Source: Hydrogenovibrio crunogenus (GTDB lineage Bacteria; Pseudomonadota; Gammaproteobacteria; Thiomicrospirales; Thiomicrospiraceae). From it: a stretch of DNA of 64,000 nt. The notes beneath the pieces are model-generated. The model was not told where the DNA came from and did not search any database. It was given only the letters and a program-made list of their open reading frames with translations. Positions 17,252-25,647 of this stretch are shown here, one piece after another. The position numbers and the translations under genes were made by a program. How positions within the stretch are numbered: the stretch's first letter is position 1; every line of letters begins with the position of its first letter. The stretch is from positions 434,001 to 498,000 of the forward strand of contig NZ_CP032096.1 of the NCBI RefSeq assembly GCF_004786015.1. The letters run 5' to 3'.

Positions 17252-19816
17252 ATGATGGATAAGTTTACCTCTCAGTTCCAATCTGCTTTAGGCCAGGCGC
17301 AATCGATCGCACTTGGGCTAGGTAATCAATTTATTGAACCCTTGCATATTTTATCTGCATTACTGGCAGAGCAAACCTCTTTGCTACAACTGGCGAATGT
17401 GAATGTCGCACAGTTAAAGCAAAGTGTGGATGAGAAATTGCAGACCTTGCCGAAAGTTTCTGGCGCGGGTGGCGACGTGCAGCTTTCACAAAGTGGTGGG
17501 CGTGTATTGAATTTAATGGATCAGATCGCTCAGAAGAAAGGCGATGCATACATTGCCAGCGAGCTCTTTTATTTGGCGGCGCTACAATCAAATGATCCCG
17601 TTAAAGAGCTCTTAAAGAAAGCGGGAGCAACTGAACAAACAATTGAAGCAGCCATTGAACAGGTCAGAGGGGGCGAAAGCGTGCAAGATCAAAATGCAGA
17701 AGAAAACAGACAAGCGTTGGATAAATACACATTAGATTTAACGGAACGTGCTCGAAGCGGGAAGTTGGATCCGGTCATCGGACGAGATGATGAAATTCGT
17801 CGAGCGGTGCAAGTGTTACAGCGTCGAACCAAAAATAATCCGGTTTTAATCGGGGAACCTGGGGTTGGGAAAACTGCTATTGTTGAAGGGCTGGCGCAGC
17901 GTATCGTGAATGGTGAAGTGCCAGAGGGGTTGAAAAACAAACGCCTTTTATCATTGGATTTGGCCGGACTGTTGGCCGGAGCAAAATACCGTGGTGAATT
18001 TGAAGAGCGTTTGAAAGCCTTATTAAAAGATTTAGAAAAACAAGAAGGCTCGGTCATCTTGTTTATCGATGAAATTCACACCATGGTAGGGGCCGGAAAA
18101 ACCGAAGGTTCGATGGATGCTGGAAATATGCTGAAGCCGGCTTTGGCGCGTGGGGAGCTCCACTGTATTGGTGCGACGACGTTGGATGAATATCGTGAAA
18201 ACATTGAAAAAGACGCGGCTTTGGAACGTCGTTTCCAAAAAGTGATTGTGGATGAACCGTCTGAAGAAGACACGATTGCGATTTTACGTGGTTTGAAAGA
18301 GCGTTATGAAGTGCATCACGGGGTTGCGATTTCCGATCCTGCCATCATCGCTGCGGCGCATTTATCACAGCGTTATATTACGGATCGTCAGTTGCCGGAT
18401 AAGGCGATTGATTTAATTGATGAGGCGGCTTCCCGTATTCGTATGGAGATTGATTCCAAGCCGGAAGAAATGGACCGTTTGGATCGCCGTTTGATTCAGT
18501 TGAAAATCGAGCGTGAAGCTCTGAAGAAAGAAAAGGACGAGGCGTCGAAAAAACGTTTGGATGTGCTGCAGGAATCGATTGATGAAATGGAAAAAGAGTA
18601 CGCCGATTTAGAAGAGGTGTGGAAAAAAGATAAAGCCGCACTACAAGGCGCCAAACAATATAAGGAAGAACTGGATAAAGCCCGCATTGAAATGGAAGCC
18701 GCTCACCGTGAAGGGAACTTGGGCAAAATGTCCGAACTTCAGTATGGGGTGATTCCGGATTTAGAGGCCAAGATCAAAGCGGCGGAAGAAGCCGAAGGCG
18801 AAGAAGACGGTCAAATGCATTTGTTGCGTAACAAGGTTACGGAAGAAGAAATTGCTGAAGTAGTCGCTCGCTGGACTGGGATTCCTATTTCCAGAATGCT
18901 GGAAGGCGAGCGTGATAAATTGTTACGCATGGAAGAAGCGATTGGCGCGAAAGTGATCGGTCAAAGTGAAGCCGTTTCGGCGGTTTCCGATGCGATTCGC
19001 CGCTCGCGTGCCGGTTTGTCTGATCCGAATCGTCCGAATGGATCTTTCTTGTTCCTGGGGCCAACCGGGGTGGGGAAAACCGAGTTGACCAAAGCCTTGG
19101 CGGATTTCCTGTTCGACACGCAAGATGCCATTGTGCGCTTGGATATGTCTGAATTCATGGAAAAACACTCGGTGGCCCGTTTGATTGGTGCGCCTCCAGG
19201 GTATGTCGGTTATGAACAAGGTGGTTATTTGACTGAAGCCGTTCGCCGTAAACCTTATTCGGTGATTTTGTTGGATGAGGTGGAAAAAGCGCACCCGGAT
19301 GTCTTCAATATCCTGCTACAAGTGTTGGATGACGGGCGATTAACGGATGGCCAAGGGCGTACGGTCGACTTTAAAAATACGGTGATCGTGATGACGTCGA
19401 ACTTGGGGTCGCAAATCATTCAGGAAAAAACCGGTCAAGCCTCTTATGAGGAAATGAAGCGTGATGTAATGGATGTGGTCGGTAGTCATTTCCGTCCAGA
19501 ATTCATTAACCGAATTGACGATATTGTGGTGTTCCACCCATTGGATAAAGCTCAGATTCGTTCGATTGCAGACATTCAGTTAAATCATTTACGTCAACGT
19601 CTGGCGGACAATGAATTGAGCTTAGAGGTGTCGGATGCCGTATTGGATAAAATCGCCGAAGCTGGGTTTGACCCGGTCTATGGCGCACGTCCTTTAAAAC
19701 GCTCAGTGCAACAGATGGTGGAAAACCCACTGGCACAACGTTTGTTAAAAGGAGAGTTTGTTACTGGAGATACGGTTCATGTCGGCTTGACGGATGGAGA
19801 GATTGATTTCCACTAA
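17252..19816 (+). CDS. clpB: ClpB, heat-shock disaggregase
   Basis: An 854-residue Hsp100 AAA+ protein; E. coli ClpB has 857. The order is an N-domain (residues 1-145), NBD1 with Walker [19 protein letters not shown], a coiled-coil middle domain (about 405-530), and NBD2 with [15 protein letters not shown] and [13 protein letters not shown]. The Walker B motif of NBD1 is [16 protein letters not shown] and of NBD2 [13 protein letters not shown]. It lacks the ClpP-binding loop of ClpA. With DnaK it resolves aggregated proteins. The first of two adjacent ATG codons is 10 bp from AAGGAG. It is monocistronic, with a heat-shock promoter upstream and a strong terminator downstream. Confidence 0.98.
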   Translation: MMDKFTSQFQSALGQAQSIALGLGNQFIEPLHILSALLAEQTSLLQLANVNVAQLKQSVDEKLQTLPKVSGAGGDVQLSQSGGRVLNLMDQIAQKKGDAYIASELFYLAALQSNDPVKELLKKAGATEQTIEAAIEQVRGGESVQDQNAEENRQALDKYTLDLTERARSGKLDPVIGRDDEIRRAVQVLQRRTKNNPVLIGEPGVGKTAIVEGLAQRIVNGEVPEGLKNKRLLSLDLAGLLAGAKYRGEFEERLKALLKDLEKQEGSVILFIDEIHTMVGAGKTEGSMDAGNMLKPALARGELHCIGATTLDEYRENIEKDAALERRFQKVIVDEPSEEDTIAILRGLKERYEVHHGVAISDPAIIAAAHLSQRYITDRQLPDKAIDLIDEAASRIRMEIDSKPEEMDRLDRRLIQLKIEREALKKEKDEASKKRLDVLQESIDEMEKEYADLEEVWKKDKAALQGAKQYKEELDKARIEMEAAHREGNLGKMSELQYGVIPDLEAKIKAAEEAEGEEDGQMHLLRNKVTEEEIAEVVARWTGIPISRMLEGERDKLLRMEEAIGAKVIGQSEAVSAVSDAIRRSRAGLSDPNRPNGSFLFLGPTGVGKTELTKALADFLFDTQDAIVRLDMSEFMEKHSVARLIGAPPGYVGYEQGGYLTEAVRRKPYSVILLDEVEKAHPDVFNILLQVLDDGRLTDGQGRTVDFKNTVIVMTSNLGSQIIQEKTGQASYEEMKRDVMDVVGSHFRPEFINRIDDIVVFHPLDKAQIRSIADIQLNHLRQRLADNELSLEVSDAVLDKIAEAGFDPVYGARPLKRSVQQMVENPLAQRLLKGEFVTGDTVHVGLTDGEIDFH

Positions 19817-19847
19817 CGTCATTAATCTTTAATAGTCGTTATTGATT

Positions 19848-19882
19848 AACCGCTCTGTTGATTGCAACAGCGCGGTTTTTTT
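19848..19882 (+). terminator. Rho-independent terminator of clpB
   Basis: AACCGC-T-CTGTTG pairs with CAACAG-C-GCGGTT around a four-base loop (one T/C mismatch) and is followed by seven T. Confidence 0.9.
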
Positions 19883-19892
19883 GTGTCTAATT

Positions 19893-20375
19893 TCAGCCAG
19901 GCCTGGCTGTTTTATAGGATGAAACTTTGGCTTGTAGGCTCTTTCGACCAGCTTTTCGGTGTGCCAGCAAAGCAAAGGGGATCAGTAGGCCAAGCCCCAC
20001 ATGTATGAGACTACTGAGTTGTGATAAATCCGGGTCGCCAAAGTAATAGATGCCTAAACTGCTGACAATGAGAAAGGCCCAGACGCTCGTAAAAACGACG
20101 CCGCTGAGACGATTTTCATGTCGTCGCCAATGAGAGCGCATATGGATGGTCCAGATGGCACCGATGAACCACACCATTAACCAGCCGGATATGGCATGCA
20201 ATGAGGTGGTTAGGTGTCTTAAGTCTCCACTGGAAAAAGGGAAGTCCATTAGCCAAGCGATATTGGATTCCATGCGGAAAAATAAAAAGGCAGGCACCAA
20301 TAGAACGCCACTGATGAGCAGTATCACCAGAATGGTGAAGACCAAAAGAAAAAAGAATTTAGGGTAACCGTTCAT
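19893..20375 (-). CDS. Four-helix membrane protein, possible cytochrome b-like electron carrier (last gene of flavin operon)
   Basis: A 160-residue protein with four hydrophobic helices (about residues 7-32, 56-80, 93-110, 121-140). Histidines sit in helix 2 (TTSLHAISGW and TIHMRSHW) and helix 4 (SLIHVGLGL and LLAHRKAG), the arrangement of small four-helix b-type cytochromes such as DUF4405-like proteins. I do not recognise a named family. It overlaps apbE by 4 bp and ends the Fur-boxed operon. Its context with an FMN-binding protein and ApbE suggests it passes electrons from quinol or cytoplasm to the flavin protein. The C-terminal residues TARPG and stop are encoded by the palindrome at 19894-19909. 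Confidence 0.6.
   Translation of the reverse strand: MNGYPKFFFLLVFTILVILLISGVLLVPAFLFFRMESNIAWLMDFPFSSGDLRHLTTSLHAISGWLMVWFIGAIWTIHMRSHWRRHENRLSGVVFTSVWAFLIVSSLGIYYFGDPDLSQLSSLIHVGLGLLIPFALLAHRKAGRKSLQAKVSSYKTARPG
19894..19909. repeat. CCAGGCCTGG palindrome at the gene's 3' end
   Basis: A perfect 16-bp palindrome with core at 19897-19906. It supplies the last codons and the stop of the minus-strand four-helix gene, where it converges with clpB. Confidence 0.75.
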
Positions 20376-21205
20376 AAAGCAGTCCTGTTGGTTAAGGGGG
20401 AAGAAGAAAGGTATGTCACATTAAAGCGCTTTGCCGTTGCATGACGATCGGATTCGGGTTGTAAGGCCAAGACTTTCGTTAAGCCGTCTGCCAGCCAAGC
20501 ATCTTCTGCTATGACGCTGATGACCCCTGGTTGTGGTTGTCGACCTGTGCTATCAATGATCTGACCGGGAAAACGTGGGGTGCTATGAAGGTGTATCTCT
20601 GAAGAGGCCAATGCCTGGTTGTTGAGGTGAGTAAGTGGTTGAATATTGGTTTCATTCTGGCGTTGGCTGATAGGGAGAGTCACGTCTCCAAAAACTTTGA
20701 GGTCTCCACCGGCATTCACCCAGCCCGCCACAATGTTATGTTGTTTCATAACGTTAATGGCTTGATCGACAGCATAACCTTTTGCAATTCCGTCCAGCGA
20801 GATTAAAACGGGTGCTGTGAGTCGAGCCTGATGAGTTTGTATCTCAATATCCGATGCTTTGCCGCTCGATTGAAAAGAGTGTGCAAAATGGTTTGGCAGG
20901 ACTCCTTTATCGACCAGGTAGCCTCCCAGCGTGCAATTGAAAAGATGATTGGAATCCAAGCTCAGCTGTTTGGCTTTGCGCATAACTGAGAGTGTTTCAT
21001 CTGGAAGATTAACCCATTTGTTAGGAGAATTATTCAGGGTTGAAAGAGCGCTGTTGGGGTTGTGAAAACTCATTTGGTCATGAATGGTTTCTATTTTATT
21101 AAATATATGGTTTAACACGCTTTCTTCTTGATGATTGATATATGCCCCCACCTCGACAAAGGTTCCGAGTAACGGTTTCATTCTTTTCACAAGTTTTGAC
21201 GTCAT
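20372..21205 (-). CDS. apbE: ApbE-family FAD:protein FMN transferase
   Basis: A 277-residue flavinyltransferase that attaches FMN from FAD to a Thr/Ser of a partner protein. Motifs: MKPLLGTFVEV near the N-terminus, ISLDGIAKGYAVDQAI, GWVNAGGDLKVFG, and the C-terminal ADGLTKVLAL, the family's ADAL-like metal-binding segment. No signal peptide or lipobox is visible at the N-terminus (MTSKLVKRMKPLL), although most ApbE proteins acting on exported targets are lipoproteins. It overlaps by 4 bp both the FMN-binding protein gene upstream, its obvious substrate, and the four-helix gene downstream. Confidence 0.9.
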   Translation of the reverse strand: MTSKLVKRMKPLLGTFVEVGAYINHQEESVLNHIFNKIETIHDQMSFHNPNSALSTLNNSPNKWVNLPDETLSVMRKAKQLSLDSNHLFNCTLGGYLVDKGVLPNHFAHSFQSSGKASDIEIQTHQARLTAPVLISLDGIAKGYAVDQAINVMKQHNIVAGWVNAGGDLKVFGDVTLPISQRQNETNIQPLTHLNNQALASSEIHLHSTPRFPGQIIDSTGRQPQPGVISVIAEDAWLADGLTKVLALQPESDRHATAKRFNVTYLSSSPLTNRTAL

Positions 21206-21741
21206 GGTTTAAGTGCCACTTCATACAATGCGAGTAAGCGTTTAACCCCATTTGTGACATTTCGGCAAGAGAGTGTGGCTCCACTGATATTGGGAATGTC
21301 TTCCGCCAACTCTAAAGGGCTGTTTTTATTCGTGCCAACAAAATGATTTCGCCAATCAGTCTGACGGACTTCTCCACCATAGGTTTCACGATAATCCATA
21401 ATTTCAATGCCTAATACCTCTCCTTTAGGGGAGATTGCTGTCGCATAGGTTATAAACTCGTGTTTTCCGATGACCTTGTCAATAATGACCCATCCGAGAA
21501 ACGCCTTGTCAGGACTGAAAGCTTGCCAGGCTTTTTGTGTTTTCCAACGTTGGCGGACATCACAGATGGCTTCGATTTTGTCTCTCTGACTTTCGTTCAG
21601 TTTGATCAGAGTAGGGGTGAACGAGGCGTGTTGTCCAAATAAAGCGACTTGAACCTGTTCTTCATTTAAATATTGCACTGCATAGGCTATTGGACTTGAG
21701 CAGAGAACAGGAAGCCCGAGTATGGGGATAATCTGTTTCAT
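21202..21741 (-). CDS. Exported FMN-binding domain protein (flavinylation target)
   Basis: A 179-residue protein with a signal peptide (MKQIIPILGLPVLCSSPIAYA) and an FMN_bind domain of the NqrC/RnfG type. The motif NISGATLSCRNV near residue 155 is the SGAT flavinylation site; the Thr is the expected FMN attachment point. YRETYGGEVRQTDWRNHFVG precedes it as in the family. It is probably a periplasmic one-flavin electron carrier. The downstream overlapping apbE would modify it. Redox partners are inferred from operon context only. Confidence 0.85.
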   Translation of the reverse strand: MKQIIPILGLPVLCSSPIAYAVQYLNEEQVQVALFGQHASFTPTLIKLNESQRDKIEAICDVRQRWKTQKAWQAFSPDKAFLGWVIIDKVIGKHEFITYATAISPKGEVLGIEIMDYRETYGGEVRQTDWRNHFVGTNKNSPLELAEDIPNISGATLSCRNVTNGVKRLLALYEVALKP

Positions 21742-21791
21742 TGACGAATTCCTTGAATGATTTAAGGCGTTATTAAAGCGCCATGAATATC

Positions 21792-22685
21792 TTAGAAGTT
21801 GTAGCCGAGTTTCAGCTTGGTTTCATATTTGGTCTTTTCAATCAAGTGCAGTCCACTTTCTTGACCGCTATAGCGTTCTCCTCCGCCTGAGACTTGAGGT
21901 AAATATGTTAGAGTCGCCCAAAAATGTTTATGACCATAGTGAATGGAAGGGCCTGCGAAGATAGACCATCTTTCCTGTCCCACTTCTGTTTCAAATTCAG
22001 TTTCATATAAGGCTTCCGCGCCGACCGACCAGTTTGATGCAAAGCGATAAGACAGCCCGGTTTTTGCGGCCAGTTCAATTTCCATTTCAGGTTGTGTTGG
22101 CCAAGTTTCTTCATTATTGATGCCGTCAATCTTAGCTCGCTTGGCATAAGTCGATTCAAGATTGGTGTTACCCAACCAAACCAGTTGTCCATCCATGAAG
22201 TATTTTTGAAGTTGCAGACCTAAATCGACGGATAGGGTGTCTTTCTTTTGTCCGGAATGTTTGTCTACGGTGTCGAAATCCAAGCCAACGGTTGTTGATA
22301 GTCCAATGTCATTGAGAGCAGGCGTTAAAAACGCATACTTTAGTTCGGTTTCAATTCCAGAAAATGTAAAACCGGTGTTTTTTTCCTGCGGTAGATAGCC
22401 ACCAATAATTAATCCTTTTGTTTCAATTTGATGACCGGTGATGGCGATTGCGCCGGAAAAACGATGGGTGAATCCGTGTTCAATTTCTGTTTTGCTGTCG
22501 AGCGCTTGGTAGGTTCCTTGGCCTTTATCGTGACGCTGTGTAAAAATTTGATAAAACTCTGAAGCGCCTTTAGGTAAGGGTTCCGCCCCTTTTGTGTAGC
22601 CAAGAAGCTGTTCGCCGGAATGGGCTGTCATGCTCCAAAGTAGCATGCTGAGTAGGGCTGCTGAAAGATGCCATTGTTTTTTCAT
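21792..22685 (-). CDS. Outer-membrane beta-barrel-like protein, first gene of the Fur-boxed flavin operon
   Basis: A 297-residue protein with a signal peptide cleaved near SMTAHSG, no internal membrane helix, many alternating amphipathic strands, and a C-terminal aromatic (KLGYNF) typical of outer-membrane barrels. It resembles proteins of the DUF6662 type by appearance, but I am not certain of the family. It begins 23 bp after a Fur-box-like sequence and is followed after 50 bp by the FMN-binding gene. Transport or a structural role in the electron-transfer or iron system are both possible. Confidence 0.6.
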   Translation of the reverse strand: MKKQWHLSAALLSMLLWSMTAHSGEQLLGYTKGAEPLPKGASEFYQIFTQRHDKGQGTYQALDSKTEIEHGFTHRFSGAIAITGHQIETKGLIIGGYLPQEKNTGFTFSGIETELKYAFLTPALNDIGLSTTVGLDFDTVDKHSGQKKDTLSVDLGLQLQKYFMDGQLVWLGNTNLESTYAKRAKIDGINNEETWPTQPEMEIELAAKTGLSYRFASNWSVGAEALYETEFETEVGQERWSIFAGPSIHYGHKHFWATLTYLPQVSGGGERYSGQESGLHLIEKTKYETKLKLGYNF

Positions 22686-22707
22686 ATTGGTTATCCATGT
22701 AGTTAAT

Positions 22708-22726
22708 GATTATGAGAATCGTTATT
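22708..22726. promoter_or_regulatory. Fur-box-like operator
   Basis: GATTATGAGAATCGTTATT matches the Fur consensus GATAATGATAATCATTATC at 15 of 19 positions and is dyad-symmetric. It is 23 bp before the start of the outer-membrane gene and 156 bp before the divergent Cys-rich protein gene, so it could control both. Confidence 0.65.
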
Positions 22727-22881
22727 AATAACTTCAGGTGTGAATGTTAAAGAAAAGATTTTTTAATATCAATGTAAATAAAAATAATTATTATTTGTGT
22801 GTTTGTTTTTATTTATTAAAGGTGAGAGAATGGAAATGTATTAAAAAAACATTCGGTTTTGAACTGAAAAAGGAGGGAGAG

Positions 22882-23127
22882 ATGGAACGGGTTTATATCG
22901 GTTTGGAGTTGGACAAATTAGTAGAATTAATGCAAAAGGGCGATATTTGTGGAGCGGATATTCATGTTTTAAGTGTTGAAGCAAAAGAATTGGTTCAGCA
23001 AGCTTGCTTGAAGAGTTGTGTCAAAAAAATGTGTTCAGGATGTGAAATGAGTGATGCATGTGGTCGCTTCCAGTGTGTTTCAGCGACGCCCATCGAGCAG
23101 ATAAAAACGTCACTGGAGCGGTATTAA
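22882..23127 (+). CDS. Small Cys-rich protein of unknown function
   Basis: An 81-residue protein. AGGAGG lies 5 bp before the ATG at 22882; the frame is open 46 codons further upstream, but that stretch is low-complexity and AT-rich. Seven cysteines occur: one in GDICGAD and six in QACLKSCVKKMCSGCEMSD and ACGRFQC, with spacing C-x3-C-x4-C-x2-C-x5-C-x4-C. This suggests binding of an iron-sulfur cluster or metal, or regulation by redox state. No family is recognised. It is divergent from the Fur-boxed flavin operon and its stop overlaps the stop of the convergent YeeE-type gene by 4 bp. Confidence 0.75.
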   Translation: MERVYIGLELDKLVELMQKGDICGADIHVLSVEAKELVQQACLKSCVKKMCSGCEMSDACGRFQCVSATPIEQIKTSLERY

Positions 23128-24281
23128 CGACTGACCAATCGGCTTTTCAAATAAATCCCAGCACTGTTACCCGCTAAAGCGGCAATGGCCCATAGCCAAC
23201 CATGCAGGCTTCCTGAACCGATGCCACTAAAGAAAGCGCCGATGTTACACCCAAAGGCAATTACCGAACCATACCCCATGATAAAGCCGCCGACTACCGC
23301 GAAAAGGTGAGGTTTAAGGGTAAACTGTGTGGCTTCCTGTTGGGTGTTTTTGGCCAGCAATGTGACGAGCAGTGCACCAAAGATCAACCCTAAAGTGGTT
23401 AAGCTCACCGTATCTTGCAAGACCGCGCTTTCCAAACGGTTTGCATGACTGATGCCATAAGACCAGAACTGCCAATCAACTGGAAAATGCAAGCCGTCAC
23501 TGATTTTTAATCCCCAGTAAGGAAAGACATTTGCGATTGACCAAGGTTGACCGCTTAACAGTAATAAAAGTGCATTGAGACCAGCCAATACCAGCCCGGC
23601 TTTTAACCAAGGGTGCCAATCTGATATCTTCCAAAAAGAGCTATGAGACAACTGGCTGACTTCCGTAAAGTTATTTTTTTCTTTGATGATCGCGAACCAA
23701 TACAATAGAGCGATAAACCCTAATTGAATGACCAGGCCTGAGGTAAGTCCGAACTGCTCCAGTACCGATACAGGGGCGAGAGCGGGAACAGAACGCCAAA
23801 ATTCATTATGGTAAGCGGCTAACGTTCCGCCGATGAGTAGAAAAATAAAGCTGCTGAGCGAAAGCGGTTGTAGTTGCCCCAGTTTGTTGAAGGTACCTGA
23901 CGTACAACCATTCGCCAACTGCATCCCGACCCCAAACATAAAGGCGCCCGCCACGACAGATAAACTAAGCGGTTGTACAAATCCCGTCATAGGTTGGCCA
24001 TTGATTGAGCCGATACTGAGTAATACGAAAAAGAGTACACTGCTTAGTGCAAGCATCCAAAGAACGGCTCGAATTCCCAATGTTCGGCCTTGTGTTAACA
24101 GCTGATGAGAGCAGGTTCTAAAACCAAATTGAAAATAATTTAGGCTGGCCCCCAGCAAGGCGCCGACTAAAAAAAGAGCCATATTGGTTTGCGCCAACAC
24201 AAGACTCAATGCCAGTAATGGCATGAGTAAAATCAGTGCAAATGATTTTTGAAATGGGTAAAAAAACAGTATGCGGTTCAT
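23124..24281 (-). CDS. YeeE/YedE-family permease, probable thiosulfate or sulfur-compound importer
   Basis: A 385-residue membrane protein with about 10 helices and two half-repeats. The conserved cysteine motifs are NGCTSGTFNKLGQ in the first half and AFGCNIGAFFSGIGSGSLHG in the second. In characterised relatives (TsuA) such cysteines line a thiosulfate pathway. In a sulfur oxidiser, uptake of thiosulfate or related compounds fits, but some YeeE proteins serve selenium or sulfur trafficking instead. It stands alone, convergent with the Cys-rich gene. Confidence 0.85.
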   Translation of the reverse strand: MNRILFFYPFQKSFALILLMPLLALSLVLAQTNMALFLVGALLGASLNYFQFGFRTCSHQLLTQGRTLGIRAVLWMLALSSVLFFVLLSIGSINGQPMTGFVQPLSLSVVAGAFMFGVGMQLANGCTSGTFNKLGQLQPLSLSSFIFLLIGGTLAAYHNEFWRSVPALAPVSVLEQFGLTSGLVIQLGFIALLYWFAIIKEKNNFTEVSQLSHSSFWKISDWHPWLKAGLVLAGLNALLLLLSGQPWSIANVFPYWGLKISDGLHFPVDWQFWSYGISHANRLESAVLQDTVSLTTLGLIFGALLVTLLAKNTQQEATQFTLKPHLFAVVGGFIMGYGSVIAFGCNIGAFFSGIGSGSLHGWLWAIAALAGNSAGIYLKSRLVSR

Positions 24282-24427
24282 AGGGTAAAATTCCTTGTTT
24301 GAACGGCATTATAGAGGGTTAATCTTAGATCAAAAAATCATTCTGTTTATGTTGCTATTGCCTTTTATTATGCCAATAATCGCTAATATTTTTATATGCT
24401 AATATTTGGCTTAAATTAAAAGCGGGT

Positions 24428-24436
24428 TGCTATAAT
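24428..24436 (+). promoter_or_regulatory. Extended -10 promoter element before the 135-residue protein gene
   Basis: TGCTATAAT is a consensus extended -10 lying 46 bp before the start of the next gene; TTGGCT is 19 bp upstream as a weak -35. Confidence 0.55.
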
Positions 24437-24481
24437 AATGCCCTTGTATTTATTTGATCTGAAAGCCGTTGAGGATGTATT

Positions 24482-24889
24482 TTGAAAAACAGTATTGTTG
24501 CTAAAATTCCATTTCATTTTAAAGGTCAAGCCTTTGAGCCGAGCAGTCGAATTGATTTAGATGATTGGGCAAGAAGAGGGGATGAAGCATTACCTGATTT
24601 GGTCAAGATCATTGCCCAGGAAAATCAAATAGGCTCTTATTCTTATGAACTGGAAGTGATGGAAGTATCAGAAGTTGTTTTTGAATCACCGACAGGCAGC
24701 GCGGAAAATTTTTGGAGCCCAGAAATGGGCACGTTCGATTTTAATGGCTTTAAACAATACTGGTTGGCAGAACAAGCCTTTACACAACTCAATCAGATTT
24801 CAGAAAATATTCTTGGCGCTTCTTTGGAAGAAAACTCTAAGTTGCACCAAGCGCTCATGCAAGCTTTTCTGGCTGGAAAAGACAGTTAA
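24482..24889 (+). CDS. Conserved-looking hypothetical protein, unrecognised
   Basis: A 135-residue acidic soluble protein with no signal peptide or membrane helix. A TTG start at 24482 is supported by GAGG seven bases upstream and an extended -10 promoter; no in-frame ATG lies near. The C-terminal third (residues 88-130) is predicted helical. I recognise no domain. It lies convergent with the carbonic anhydrase gene with 3 bp between stops. Confidence 0.7.
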   Translation: MKNSIVAKIPFHFKGQAFEPSSRIDLDDWARRGDEALPDLVKIIAQENQIGSYSYELEVMEVSEVVFESPTGSAENFWSPEMGTFDFNGFKQYWLAEQAFTQLNQISENILGASLEENSKLHQALMQAFLAGKDS

Positions 24890-24892
24890 GTT

Positions 24893-25549
24893 TTAGCTAT
24901 CGGTCGCTCTTAAGACTGCTTTTTCAGCCGATTGTATGTCTTCAATGCTGACATTCAAATCTTTCAAACGGCCATCTTTAATATTGTAAATAAAACCGTG
25001 AATGGCTAGATGTTGTCCTTTTTTCCATGCGTTTCTGACCGCCGGTACGTGACAGATGTTGCGTACTTGCTCCACCACGTTGATTTCACACAAGCGATTG
25101 ACTCTTTCTTCATAAGGCAGGGCATCCAGTTCCGTTTGTTTGCGTTGGTAATATTTACGGATGGGACGTACCCAGTGATCAATCAGACTGGGATTGTGCT
25201 CTTCCATTGATGCGATGACACCACCACAGCCGTAATGTCCATTAATGATGATGTGTTTGACCTTCAAAATCTCCACCGCGTATTGAATAACAGAGAGGAC
25301 ATTCATATCGCTTGAATTGACAAGATTAGCGATGTTTCGGTGCACGAAAATCGTTCCAGGATCCATTTTAACCAGTTCGTTTGCCGGTACTCGGCTATCA
25401 GAACATCCTATCCAGAGATATTCCGGTTTTTGTTGATGGGATAAGGTTTCAAAAAAGTCGGGACGAATGGCGTTGATTTCATCCACCCAATCACGGTTAT
25501 TTTGTAACAGCTGCTCGATGGATGTATCGCAGTCACACTGATGGCACAT
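24893..25549 (-). CDS. Beta-class carbonic anhydrase
   Basis: A 218-residue beta-carbonic anhydrase, interconverting CO2 and bicarbonate. Zinc ligands are Cys49 (GCSDSRVP), His105 and Cys108 (GHYGCGG), with catalytic Asp51 and Arg53 present. No signal peptide, so cytoplasmic. An N-terminal Cys-rich start (MCHQCDCD) is unusual. It lies downstream of the form II RuBisCO operon on the same strand but separated from cbbO by a strong terminator. Its presence fits inorganic-carbon supply to RuBisCO. Confidence 0.95.
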   Translation of the reverse strand: MCHQCDCDTSIEQLLQNNRDWVDEINAIRPDFFETLSHQQKPEYLWIGCSDSRVPANELVKMDPGTIFVHRNIANLVNSSDMNVLSVIQYAVEILKVKHIIINGHYGCGGVIASMEEHNPSLIDHWVRPIRKYYQRKQTELDALPYEERVNRLCEINVVEQVRNICHVPAVRNAWKKGQHLAIHGFIYNIKDGRLKDLNVSIEDIQSAEKAVLRATDS

Positions 25550-25581
25550 AAGGATCCTTTTGGAGAAGTTGTTGAGGATAC

Positions 25582-25609
25582 AAAAATGCCCTTAATTGTA
25601 AGGGCATTT
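25582..25609 (-). terminator. Terminator of the cbbM-cbbQ-cbbO operon
   Basis: A perfect 11-bp stem (AAATGCCCTTA with its complement) and a four-base loop; on the minus strand it is followed by TT directly after the stem's T-rich end. It lies between cbbO and the carbonic anhydrase gene. Confidence 0.8.
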
Positions 25610-25647
25610 ACTTTAAAGCTTCTTCAAAACGGAAATTATACACGTTT

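Noticed and set aside
22744-22881. N-terminal extension of the Cys-rich protein gene by 46 codons
   Set aside because: The extension is Asn/Lys/Tyr-rich from AT-rich DNA, while an AGGAGG site sits right before the ATG at 22882.
24893-25549. The carbonic anhydrase as a carboxysomal CsoSCA
   Set aside because: It has standard beta-class motifs and length, and no carboxysome shell gene is in the window.
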